A stretch of DNA of 64,000 nucleotides from Coccinella septempunctata (lineage: Eukaryota; Arthropoda; Insecta; Coleoptera; Coccinellidae). Numbering within the stretch: position 1 is the stretch's first letter; every line of letters starts with the position of its first letter. The notes beneath the pieces were generated by a model. That model had not been told where the DNA came from. It did no database searches and saw nothing but the letters and a program-made list of their open reading frames with translations. The stretch covers positions 3,139,001 to 3,203,000 of the forward strand of contig NC_058198.1 in assembly GCF_907165205.1 (NCBI RefSeq), given 5' to 3'. A program made the position numbers and the translations under genes. This document shows, piece after piece, positions 48,683-59,930 of the stretch.

Positions 48683-51600
48683 TTTTCACGAGTCAAAGAC
48701 TCACCCTTTAAATTTCAATAGTTGTCAAATTATATTTGAAATACGTTTGGAATAATAAAGCTTAGTATAAAATTAGCAGCTTTTTTCATTTATCATCCGG
48801 ACAAAAAGAGTATTTTTTATTGTTTTGATGTGCACGCTCCTGGCGCTTTGCGGTAGGTACTTCAGCCGGGATTTTTTTCCGAAACGCTCCGTGAAAGGCG
48901 GTTCGCGTGCGAAACCGCGCTCGGTCTACGGCTATATCACCATCTTCGGACTATTCCGTATCGACCAGACGAGGCGTCCCTATCTGACTACTTGCAACTC
49001 ATGCCTTCGCGAGAGGCCCAAATATGCCAGGGCAACGCACGCACCGGTCCGAGAGAAAATAAACCTAGAAAAACAATGGATAGCTGTTTTCGCTCACACG
49101 AACTGCTCATTTTGTTCTATACGAAGCACGAAATCTCTGAGAATTTTCCTACGATAATTCATCCGCTGATATGATACGGATTAATTATTCATATAGTCGA
49201 TCCTGGAATATTCAGCGTTTTCGAATTTTTCCCATCAGATATCATCGTACGATGTACAACGATAACAAAAAAACCTATGAGATAGATAGACTAGCACGCG
49301 TTTGCTTTGTCGATGAGTATCAGAAGTTTATATTCCATAATAATAATGAGATATATACGAAAGCTCCTTCTGGCTCCTTCGCCATTTTGCAACCGCACTG
49401 AATTAAACCTGCAAACCGATGTCAATCGTCCAAATTCCACTGGAACATGATTCCTGCACTCCATGACGCCGCAACACGTCCAGGATTGTGTGATCCACAA
49501 AACGGGCGAACTTTTTAAGGGACGCCTCATAAATATTCATTCTATAACTAGGACGACAATCCTCTGGCCCCCCTGCAATATGGATTGTCATCCATTACAG
49601 AATTAAAGTCGTCCAAATATTTCCGAACACGTGAAAACGTGTTTACCGACTTAATAATGAGAGCAACAACGATACAATCGCGAATTAATTTGTAATACTT
49701 ATTCGTTCCGCCTGCGAGAAAAAACGGACGTTTTAGGGGGGCGCGCATTTGCATTGGACCGCGGGAATTGGGCTGGATTAAGGAGATCCAGTTTTCGGAC
49801 GGTCGGAAATCCGCTAGATTGTGAAAGTTAACGTTTTATCGCGAAAAGATTATTCCATTTCCGGGTTCTTGATAAGGGCCTGCCTACCCTCAGTGAAATA
49901 TTATGTTACCAATTGATTTTTGCATTATTATCAAGATATATCACAATTCTATAGATTTTCATAATCTACACTGCTCATTTCGTAAAACAACGATTAAATT
50001 CGTATCGAAAAACGCACTTTTCCAGACCTAAATCCTTCAAGGGCAACCCAGTAAAGGCGAATTCCAGCCAAACCGAGATGTTCGTATAGTAGTCGCAGCG
50101 CTGCACATATTTCCTGCTATCCTTTACGGATGATCGCAAGAGCTCAATATCCAATTTTCCGTAATCCACGATTCAATAGCTACGGCTCCGAAGAATAATC
50201 TCCGGTATATCTGACGTTTGACATCGACGAATTTTTCTAGGTCTGAGAATTTGAATTCGTGTGGTCGAGTTAGGGGAGAACGTACCCGGAGTCGCACCCA
50301 CCAATTCGCAAGGATATCGACTGTTTGATCTCGGTCTCATCGAGATCAATCTGCGCCTTTACCGGCGGTACAACTCACTTTGAAATGGATTCCCAATTGA
50401 AGAGATTTTCATACTCGCAAGAGACCCTCACGACAGTCGAATAAGTTACCCCAAACTGCCATCCACGGTAAAAACCGAGGGGTGATTCACTAACCACTCT
50501 CGATATCATACATCGAAAAATCCTCCTCTAAATGGAATCTTCCTGTTTCTTCACATATACAAATAAATGAATCTGGCTATTCACCAGGTCAGTAACATTT
50601 TGTTCTTCGTATTGAATAGAAGCGATCATGCCCAGACTGGAAATTTCCAGTGGAAAATTTACAATGTGTCTTACATCCTAACGAGCATATCTACCCTCGA
50701 ATTTTCTGGTTCAGTTGCCTTATAAAATGAAGCCAAGTGTGAGAAGATGCTGCTCACAGAGAAAGCCCATGGGTACAGTGGCTATAGATAACGTTTCCCA
50801 CATGATTAATATTTTCGCTATGACAACGTAGAATTTGAATTCACTCTCATTTTCAGTGTTTAAAGCGAGCGACGTGTAATTATGAATTTACGTTCGATAT
50901 TTCCAATACATTAGAGGCAAATATTTCATTTGGTCGACAACAGAATTAATTTCGCCAAATATAATCATTACAGCTCACTATATCCAATGATAAATGAGGA
51001 ATGCGAATGTTCAAAAGAAATCTGAAATTTCAAGAGGGGACAATTTGGTCAATTGCTTCGGAAAAAACGTTCGGACAGGTATGAGTAGTTGAAAGGAAGC
51101 AAAAAACTGAAGTTGAACAAATGGAATAAACACCATTTCACAATGGATGTATGGACTATGAGGGAGTGTCATATATTCGTAGATAACGCGACCCAATATC
51201 ATTTCAACCTGAACTTGTGGCGCCCAAATTACATAATCAATGCTTCAGTATGGATATGCTATGACGTGGCATGAAAATTACTGTGATGATAGCCCTTACA
51301 TCTACTTTGAACCCCAATAAGTGAAAAATGCATGTTTTGGAGTGTTCATACTCACAAATTCCCAAAACTCCAAAGAAGAAAAATAATTTTAATAAATAGG
51401 AACCTCTCAATGCATTTACAGCAGATTAACATGAGTTAAAATTGGTCCACATCAAATTTGCCAAGCCACCAAGAATACCATCCACCCCAAGCAAGTATGG
51501 GACGTTTTTCTGACCATTTTAGGGTGTATAAATGGTCCTCCTTCTCTTGGAAAGAAGACACCTTCTGAATGGATGGATTGTGGCAGTTCTAGCCAAAGGA

Positions 51601-53965
51601 CCATGTATCGTTTCGAAGCACAAACCATGGGTAAACAAAGATTTATTCATTCAAGTGTTCAACAGCGAACAGAGCCGGCAATTGCTTATTCCGTTTATGT
51701 TGATGCAAAATTCAATCGACCAATATTCGACGGTTTCATCTCACTGACGTATATATCTCCCTCGAATGAGAAATATGATAAATATCAAAGCGGAATGAGC
51801 GAAAGCATATAATGTGCCGGGCCCCATTAGACTTGTTAATTGCTCATTAGAATATGTTTCTTGGCTAACGTGATAATTCCATTTCCCTTCGGAATTATCA
51901 CTCTGGAGATATCACTGGCAACAGTGCTGAAGGTGTTGAGAAGAATTGCGGTAATAAACCGACACCTCGTTTATCTTGAGAAACGATGAAGTTTCTGTTG
52001 TTTGTAACAAATGTTTGTTGCGGTTTCCGGATGAAATAGAGAAGAGGAAATTGTATCCAGAACTCATCCTACCAGGAATTAGTCAGGATAACTACAGGGT
52101 TTCGTTTTGACTCAAGGAAAAACCGTGGAAAAACAATTCAATTTTGTTTCATTCAATAGAGGAGGGTTTGCCAGTTTTATTTTTTCACCTACTATATGAA
52201 TTTCCCTCACAGCATGCCAGACATCAAATTCCCTTTAAATGAAACGATCATTATTACTCAAACTCGGAAAAAGAAGTTGAATAAATGAAAGTGGGGTAGT
52301 TTTCACCTTTTGTAAAACAGGAATAAAAGAACAACCTAAAATATCAAAAGGACCCAGTTTTTCCTCTTCACAAAATTATAAAATCGCTCAACGCCAATTA
52401 CGCCGAAGCTCGCCAAGAAGGACCATATTTTCACTAAAGAGAATACACAGAAATAGGCAGAGAATAGGAAACCTCAGTGTAGATAAATGTTTCGCTTGAA
52501 GAGCGCACAAAATCTAGGGAGAATGCTGAAGGAAGTTAATTAATAGGGTGGGATGTGCCCTGTTCTTGTTGTGTCGCCAGTTTGCAAATGGTTTAAAGGA
52601 TTTGTCGGCATGGCTAATAAAGCTTACAATTCGACGGGCACACTTTGTGGCGCCAAACGAACTGCTGAATCTAATCACTCTAAAAAGCTTCGTTTCAATT
52701 TCACATGTAAGGGGGATGTCACCGTTTCATTCGGAATGATTGCTTCTCATATTTTTGAGAACGTTTCTTTCAAACATCGGAAACTATTGAATATTCCTGC
52801 CTTGATGAAATCCAAACGTAAGAAAGGAGTCGCTTTGAAGATTTAATTACCAACTTGTGTGGTGCATTCGCCATTTTGCAACCACCACTACAAACTGAAT
52901 AAGAGAGTTCGTAGGTTGAAAAGTATAGAACCTCATCCAATACAATTTGCCGCCCATTCATAATTACAAGCAACGGTTATGAAATATTCATTCTCATTAA
53001 ACGAGGTTGAAATCTAAAATCGATAAACGATCATACTTTCAGTCGATTCTAATACATCAAAGCAAATAGCTCATCCATGTTTATTATTCGGATTCATTAA
53101 GACAATGTACAAGTTGATCACACAAAGTCAGAGAGAATATCGGAACTGTTTGAGAAAGCAACGTTTCTTATATGTTCCAAGTTTCAATTCCAATGACATC
53201 ATCAGTCTAATCGTTTCTTGAGAGTACAACAACTGGACATTTCGCGAGTTAGGTACGAACTTAATTAATGGGCTTCGTTAGAGAGAACAAATGGCAGCGA
53301 TGACAGATCGTAGACGAAATGGAAATATGAAAATTTCAAACTTCGTTATAATTGGAGTTTTAGAACATTCGGGCCGTAGTGCAGAAACGGCAAGGAAATA
53401 CATTTTGAAGCAGGTCTATTCATGGGACCGTCACATTTTCCGTGCGACTGAAAAAAACATACATCGACCACGCTCGGGGTCATTAGTGTGCTCCGGCTCA
53501 AAACCTAATAAAGCCGAGGAAGTTTTCGGAAAATGTCAACTGATATGTTTCGTTAGATTCGGGTAAACGAACTCGCACAGGGTATAACAGGGGTAACTTC
53601 GATTAATTATTCGGTAGAGAAAACCCCTAGGTGGCATAACTTATCCCTGCGCCATGTCACTCACAACTAAATATGAAGCTGGCTCGGCGCTTTTTCAGGC
53701 ATTTTATGAGCACTAGAGACACAAAATCTTCCTTAGTTTCGGTTCACCATCTACTATAACGGAAGTTGGGCAGAAATTTTCACCCCCTTTGAAGTTCACG
53801 TTTTGAGACTTAAAGATCGCAAACACCAATCAGGAATACTGAAAACAACTTCAAAATGTGGAATGAAATGAATCTCCAGTTCAGGTTGTAATGATCGTTT
53901 TCAATCAATCATTTTCAACAAGGACAATTAACCTATAACAGGACCTGGCAGGACAATAGCCTGTT
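48683..53965. other. Long stretch without a supported gene
   Basis: Over 5 kb. The segment 48830-49150 is CpG-richer and holds a 110-codon frame (48825-49157, +) that I do not recognise. A 97-codon frame with ATG at 52553-52846 (+, MCPVLVVSPVCKWFKG) ends in a basic stretch (KSKRKKG) but shows no family. The words TTCGCCATTTTGCAACC occur twice (49378 and 52867), a small dispersed repeat. No tandem arrays or transposase words were found. Confidence 0.45.
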
Positions 53966-54821
53966 ATACGACCTTTTAAACTTTTTTTCAGTTGGTAGTC
54001 GGATGGAGCCAAATCTGGTGAATGAGGGGGGTGTTCTGGCAATTCAAACCCTAAGTCACGAATTTTTTGCGTGGCAACATGAGATTTGTGTGCAGGGGCG
54101 TTGTCCTGCAAAAACAAAACAACTTTGGATAGCTTTCCGCTTCTTTTCTCTTTAATTTTGTGGCCAGTACTGTCGAATAGTATTCTCCGGTTATTGTTCT
54201 ACCCTTAGCCAAAAAATCCATCATAATTACTCGATAGTAATCCTACAAAACTGAAGCAAGAACTTTTCCAGCAGATTTTTGGACACGAAACTTCTCAGGT
54301 CTTAGAGAACCAGAGTGTCGCCATTCCATCGATTGTTGCTTTGTTTCTGGATCGTAGAATTGTACCCAAGTCTCATCCATAGTAACAATTCGGTTTACGA
54401 AGTCTACATCGTTTTCAAATCGAGCACAGATCGAACGCGATGCTTCTACCCTTGCACGCTTTTGGTCAACATTCAAACATTTGGGGATCCATTTTGCAGC
54501 AATTTTCCTCATGTCCAAATTGACGTGAACTATATGATGAACGCGTTGGTATGAAATATTCAGTGCTTCAGATATCCGTTTTAGCCCAATTCGACGGTCT
54601 GATAAAATCATGTCATGAACTGCATCGATATTTTCGGGGACTGACACAGAGACTGGCCATCCCTATCGGTCATCATCTTCAATGGGAAAATTTACCTCTT
54701 TTGAAGCTTGCAGTCCAATTTTTCACGGTCGCATACGAAGGACATTGATCACCAAGGGTATTAAGCATATCTTCGTAAATCTGCTTACCTCTTAACCCTT
54801 TTCACAATTTTCGGTGGGCAT
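53966..54821 (-). pseudogene. mariner transposase pseudogene (m7)
   Basis: It begins MPTE-like at 54821 (the ATG kept), but the 43-bp loss removes most of the first 20 codons and shifts the frame. An extra G in GGGAAAATT near 54689 and a CGG-to-AGG-type change in SGRP add damage. From 54647 the frame is open for 134 codons through the second helix-turn-helix region, KWIPKCL, MDETWVQFYD (first Asp kept) and SMEWRHS, so m7 lacks the m4/m6 double stop. LQDNAPAHKS and SPDLAPSDY are also intact, in the 53905-54117 frame. All three catalytic Asp are legible, but in different frames. Confidence 0.9.
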
Positions 54822-54962
54822 CTTCTTTCTTTTAATTTATTGCGTAACTCTGGTTTACTTCACACTGACACTTCTAATGAGTTATTGTTCGTTGCTATGG
54901 TAACTCAATATTTTTTTATACATGGAAATGGTCTAGGCTAACTAGATATCACCACATCCTCG
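53966..54962 (-). mobile_element. mariner copy m7, 3' truncated, internally deleted
   Basis: The right edge is the 5' inverted repeat (GATATCACCACATCCTCG) followed by TA (54963-54964). The left edge stops at TACGACCTTTTAAAC, after the third catalytic Asp, so the last part of the gene and the 3' inverted repeat are gone. An internal loss of about 43 bp near 54801 joins AACCCTTTT to CACAATTTTC, with TTTT shared by both sides. A shorter loss of about 13 bp lies near 53992. Confidence 0.92.
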
Positions 54963-54964
54963 TA

Positions 54965-56373
54965 CTTGGGGTAGTCTTTCCTCTAGTTTACTCGTATTCT
55001 TTAAGGGATCCAGAACCTTTATGGCATAAATCTTAGCCACGAAACCAATATTACGTTCATAATTTTTTCCTTTCCACATTCCACACATGTAGAAAGAACC
55101 TCCTGACTTCATATCTCATTTGCAGTCAATATTTCAGAACTCCATCGTCACCATCGGGAGAACCGGTAGATTTATGTGCATAAATGCAAAAATCGTTCTT
55201 GTTCACAACGACAACGAGCGTGAAAACCCACATCGATTTTTCCAAACGAACTGGGATATCTCGCAGCTTCGTCTAATTATGAACTCGGTCGTGTATAAAG
55301 ACAATTCTAATTGTGGGATCGATTTTCTGTATCAACTGACGTGAGAGTAATTCCTCCACTCATCTAATGAACCTCAAACACAACGTAAACGCTGACACGA
55401 AAAACTTCTACGGGAAGGAATTTATGTAGGATGGAAAGACGGGGGATGCTTTTCAAACTCAATTTTTACCTCCTCGGTTAGTTTCTGTTTGATAACAATT
55501 ACCACGCTGACTTGGGGATTGGTAAGGGATGTGTGGCGGGGTTTCGGATGAGGATTATTCGAATTTTGTCAGCACGAAGTTACTTATTCAGTTCGACTCC
55601 TGTAAGTGTGAAATTGCACCCGTGATCGATGAATAGTCAATAGGAAGTAATCCCTTGTGACGTCGACAATTTAATTTTTTATATAGTGCAAAATTTCCAC
55701 AGTGAAAACTATGAAAATAACTCTGGAAATCATGAACTACTAGATTGAATATTTCTGTAGTTGAATTAGCTGGCAATGTCACATTTCCAGAACAAAACGA
55801 AGGTTTCACTTTACCTTAAGAAATACCAAACTAAAAACTCTAAGACTGGATACGATATCTAAAATTCATATTCGGAAATGAGTTCTTCTCTCGAAGAAAA
55901 TCATCCAATATAATGGAAAATGCGCATTGGGGAATGGAAAACAACAGAATCTCATTTAGGGATAACGTTCTTTCGGCATATTTACAGGAGATTTTCACTT
56001 CAGGGAAACTTCTTCACTTTAAGCAATTTATTCTATACAGCGAACACGAAAAATATTCGGCAAGACATCTATATTGCAGCTGATCTCAGCAGCAGTTTCT
56101 CCCAGAGGAAAATCCGATAATTGCAAAACGAATTTCGAGAAACTCGAACTCCAAATTCAATGAAAATCATTTGCTAATCAGCATTTTTATTCAACAAGCT
56201 AAAGAGGAGCTCAAACCCGATAACTACAAGTAAAAATAAAGGGTAATATTGTATACTCAATGATATTTTTTGAGATGAATGATTCATGCTCTTGAGGTAT
56301 TATCGACATGACGTTTTGTTAGGGTAGTAATGAAATATGAAGAGTGTAGCAATTATATAGGAATCACTTCTCA
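54965..56373. other. No supported gene
   Basis: A frame at 55120-55344 (+) runs from an acceptor-like TCATTTGCAG (AG at 55124-55125) to GACGTGAGAG, a donor-like site near 55340; it is discussed under rejected items. A CCTGTAAGTGTG donor-like site at 55600 follows short frames on both phases. The rest is AT-rich. Confidence 0.35.
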
Positions 56374-56498
56374 AGTGTATGTCATTGACCAATTATACAG
56401 ACTTAATTTGAAATAAAAAATCACCTGTTCGAGCAATCTTCTACATAAAGATAAATACCGAAGTTATGAATTTTGTGCTTGAAAATTTACTCACTATA
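56374..56498 (+). repeat. Dispersed repeat copy R3 (diverged)
   Basis: GTGTATGTCATTGACCAATT, TTTGAAATAAAAAATCACCT, TTCGAGCAATCTTCTACATA and ATGAATTTTGTGCTTGAAAA line up in order with the copies at 59039-59172 and 59805-59930. Divergence is high. The end (TTTACTCAC) lacks the CTCTGTA of the best copy. Confidence 0.55.
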
Positions 56499-59038
56499 TT
56501 AAAATTTACTGCTATTGATGCGGTAGATTGACTCCTTTGTCTCGAAAATGATGGATCCACACCAATACAGAACAAAATGAATCATTTCGATCTTCTGACA
56601 GAAACAAGTTATTGAAAGGTTGATTCTACACCTGATAACAAAATTATCTTGAGCTACATGTCCCTCATTCGAATTTCTTAGATATATTGAGACGCCCTAT
56701 ATCGTTTCCGTTCTAGAACAGTCTGAAGAAGACCGAGTCAAGGCTGACGATAAGGTGAGCATTTTAGTGAGATAATAGAATAAAATGAAGAAATCCTATT
56801 CCTGTTTCTATTGTTCGATACCATTATGCGAAAATATATCCATTAGTAGAATAATAATTCGAATATAAACAAGATTATTTTGTCATCAACACCAAATGGA
56901 ATGTCACTATCACAATACTTCAATCGGTAATTCTTGGTAATTGAGAACTTATGAAAGGAATAATGCTTTTATATCAGATTCGATACAATGCCCTATTATT
57001 CGGTCCAATCTGGAGTAGACGGACGACAATGTTTGTTATGAAAATTTGATAAAGAAAAACTATCTATTTCCATTCGGAAGCGCATACATTAATTTATCTT
57101 CCCCTCCTGATAATTTCGTAGATTAACAATCGAATAAAAACAGTGCAAGAAATTTTGTGGTGTAGAATTAAATATTCCTTGAATCAGAGTTGTAATTTAT
57201 ACACAAAAAAAATCCGAGCCACCCTATGACAAGCCAAAAATTTGACTGAAACATCATCTGTTTCATCAAGACGTCTTTCAACTTTAATTGAAAAAAACCA
57301 AGTCCTCACGTGAGGAATTACAAGAGTGGATAACGAATTGCTGAATGCGGTTTTTGAATGGGGATTCACAAGGTACAATTTCCCTTAACTTTTCAGGGGA
57401 TGGAAGCGTTTTAGGAGGTGAATTCACACCGGGACGCCTGGAGGGTTTGCGAAAACCATCGAATTGCATCCGATCCAGATCATGGGAGCCAGATAAAACA
57501 GATATGTGTTTGAAATATTCAGGGGCTATTCAGTCGAGGAGTAATTAGATGCAGCAACTAATTTCACGCCTCAGACGGTATCAGGACCGATTTTCACATA
57601 CATCTGCGAGCGGCATCAGCATCAGCTCTCAGCCTTTCGTATATACGTAGCAGATAGTTATGTATGTGCAATACCGTAAACTTCATAGGTTCTATTTAGA
57701 TACGCGGCATTTTCATGAATATGCATCGGATAAACGCAAGGGAAAGAAAACACTGTCAGCTCCCAATTCCGAATATTTCCTACATGGGTAAGTATGAAAC
57801 AAACGCAAGAAGTTTCAGCCACCCTTAACAACGCATCATTGAGGAACTTCAGCTCTAACTGCTTTATACTTTTGTTCATAGAAGTTAGTTTGATGCAGTG
57901 GTTCGCAACCTTTATTTATTTTCTTCTGAGATCGAGGAATTTGGTAAATAATTCTGAATGCATTTCATCGTGATATCTTAACAAACCTAGGCAACACAAG
58001 AGAAGCATTCCAGAAGGCTCTAGAATACCAGATCTAGAACCCTATCTACGAATATAAATGAACGACTCACTGAAACTTGCATCTTAAAACTAAAATTGAT
58101 GAATTTCAATGATCTCGTATGTAACATAACCAAAATATCCTACGTACGCGTTCCCTCTGAATAGTACGCTGTATTTCCATGAATTTATCTCTGTGCTTTC
58201 AGAAATAACAGCTTTCGAATCAATTTATAACACACACACAGATAGGAAATGAACGTATTCCATCCGTTTTGAGAGTATCAGATTCTGGAGTTGATTCAGG
58301 CAGATCGTCTATTCTGCCGCTTTCTTATTCATTCTAGGATTTCGTTTGAGAAAACGGGCGAGAAACCTGATTCTGAACCACTGCCTTCATCTTAACTAGA
58401 TATTGCTTCGAAAATTTTCCAGTGAGATGATGAGAAACGCAGAAATATGTGGAAAACGTCAATGAATTCAAAACTGACGTAAAACGAATACAGAGGTACA
58501 ATCTAGAATAGTAGTTATCAATTCACCGTATGAAGTCCTACAATGTGAAATGTTCCATTATTTACGTTTATTGATCATTACTGGACTGAAACTTTGTTTT
58601 CCATCAAGTTCATCGTTCTGAAACTCATAGAATATTGAGGAACCGAAAGAAATTGGTCTCGATAGTAGAAACCGATAGGACAATTGCAGAACAAAGGATA
58701 AATGACTCGAGAAACAGTCAAAACTGGACGAAAAACGTCAAATACTACAAATATATTTATTTCTTCAGAAAGTTTGGCCCCTTAGTCCAAAAGATGAGAA
58801 TCTTTTCAATACAAATCCATAACTGTTCGTGCCAGAAATGGACAAATCTTTTGTTGCTGAGGACGCTTAACTGCTACTTCTTTTCATCTTTCATCAATTA
58901 GGTACTACCTTAAAGAAAAGGCATCTTTCGATAACACTTTAAAAGCAATTGAAAATTCCAAATCATCCTCAGCATGAAAAGGACTGCCCATTTATGGACA
59001 AAATTTTATGCTGGCCATTTACAAAATGCTACCTTCCA
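56499..59038. other. No supported gene; one weak exon candidate
   Basis: The acceptor-like GAATTTCTTAG at 56681 followed by 73 nt ending GACGATAAG|GTGAGC (GT at 56755) leaves one phase open (YIETPYIVSVLEQSEEDR...). The charged, GA-rich end looks protein-like, but 24 codons prove nothing. A frame at 58635-58901 (+) is not recognised. The remainder is AT-rich without repeats. Confidence 0.35.
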
Positions 59039-59172
59039 GGGGTGCATGTCAAACTCCTTCTTAATTATACATGAAAAATTGCTCAATTTAAGATAAAATT
59101 TGATCTGTTCTAGCATTTTCTCCAAAACAGAATAGATATGAATTTTGTGCCTTACTTTTCACTTGCTCTGAA
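59039..59172 (+). repeat. Dispersed repeat copy R2
   Basis: GGTGCATGTCAAACTCCTTC, ATTATACATGAAAAATTGCT, AAAATTTGATCTGTTCTAGC, ATTTTCTCCAAAACAGAATA and TTACTTTTCACTTGCTCTG match the copy at 59805-59930 in the same order, 640 bp upstream and in the same orientation. Confidence 0.65.
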
Positions 59173-59804
59173 TCCAGTTCCCTATAACGTCCTGGAAATA
59201 ATGGAACAAAGAACGGAGCGTATCCCACTGTAATAATATACCTGAAATTCGTGTTTTCTGGATTCGCGAGAGTTGAATTTCAGGCGAAATATTCATTATT
59301 TCCCTCCCATACGCAGCGTCTGATCCACATAACGATCTAAACTATATTATATTTTGGTTTAATTGACAGTGCGTGGCATATGCCCCCCGACGAAACACTC
59401 CATGCGTTCATTAGGGGAAATCTCTTCAAGCTCATCCACCGTTAATATCAAGAATCCACCGCTGGAGCGATAAAATGTGAAAAAATTTAAATCTACGCTA
59501 CAGACACCCGCACATGCGGATACGTTGCACAGAAGGGGCTTAATTGGAAAACCAGGGAATGAAAAGGGGTCGAATAACGTCGAATGAATGACGAATGAAA
59601 ACCCCTGAAATGCTCGATGATTCGAGAAAACTTGTGGTTCGTCAGTTAATCGAATCAGCTCGAAATATACCGTCAATTTCTAGCCCAGAACTATCTAAGG
59701 ATCGCCTGCAAAATGAGCAATTTTTAACGTTTCACTTATTCATTGTCCACCCCCGTAATGAGTGGAAATCATGGCACGAAAAGTTGATTTGCCATTCAAA
59801 AAAC
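59173..59804. other. Spacer between dispersed repeat copies, no gene
   Basis: A 105-codon frame on - (59359-59676) overlaps a 71-codon frame on + (59595-59810); neither is recognised. Nothing else is seen. Confidence 0.4.
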
Positions 59805-59930
59805 TCGTAGAGTGTGCATGACAAACTGCTCAATTACACATGAGAAGTTATTTGAAATCAAAATTGACCTCTTCGAGCATTTTTCTACAAAATAGTGCAT
59901 ACCGTGGGTTACTTTTCACCCACTCTGTAT
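59805..59930 (+). repeat. Dispersed repeat copy R1 with preserved end
   Basis: GTGCATGACAAACTGCTCAA, GAAATCAAAATTGACCTCTT, CGAGCATTTTTCTACAAAAT and GGGTTACTTTTCACCCACTC end at TGTA. The GGGTTACTTTTCACCC part is a perfect short palindrome-like arm (GGGT/ACCC) at the terminus. The same terminus follows the 175-bp array at 13090-13155. Confidence 0.7.

Noticed and set aside
55126..55344. Exon-like frame with VTIGRTGRFMCINAK, faintly like the core of fibroblast growth factors
   Set aside because: Acceptor and donor words flank it, and the TG-aromatic-x-C-x-N pattern is suggestive. However, the residues after it do not follow the family pattern, the segment before TG is two residues short, and no neighbouring exon was found. 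Probably chance.
56682..56754. 73-nt exon (YIETPYIVSVLEQSEEDR...)
   Set aside because: The acceptor pyrimidine tract is poor and one of two phases meets a stop; 24 open codons are expected by chance.
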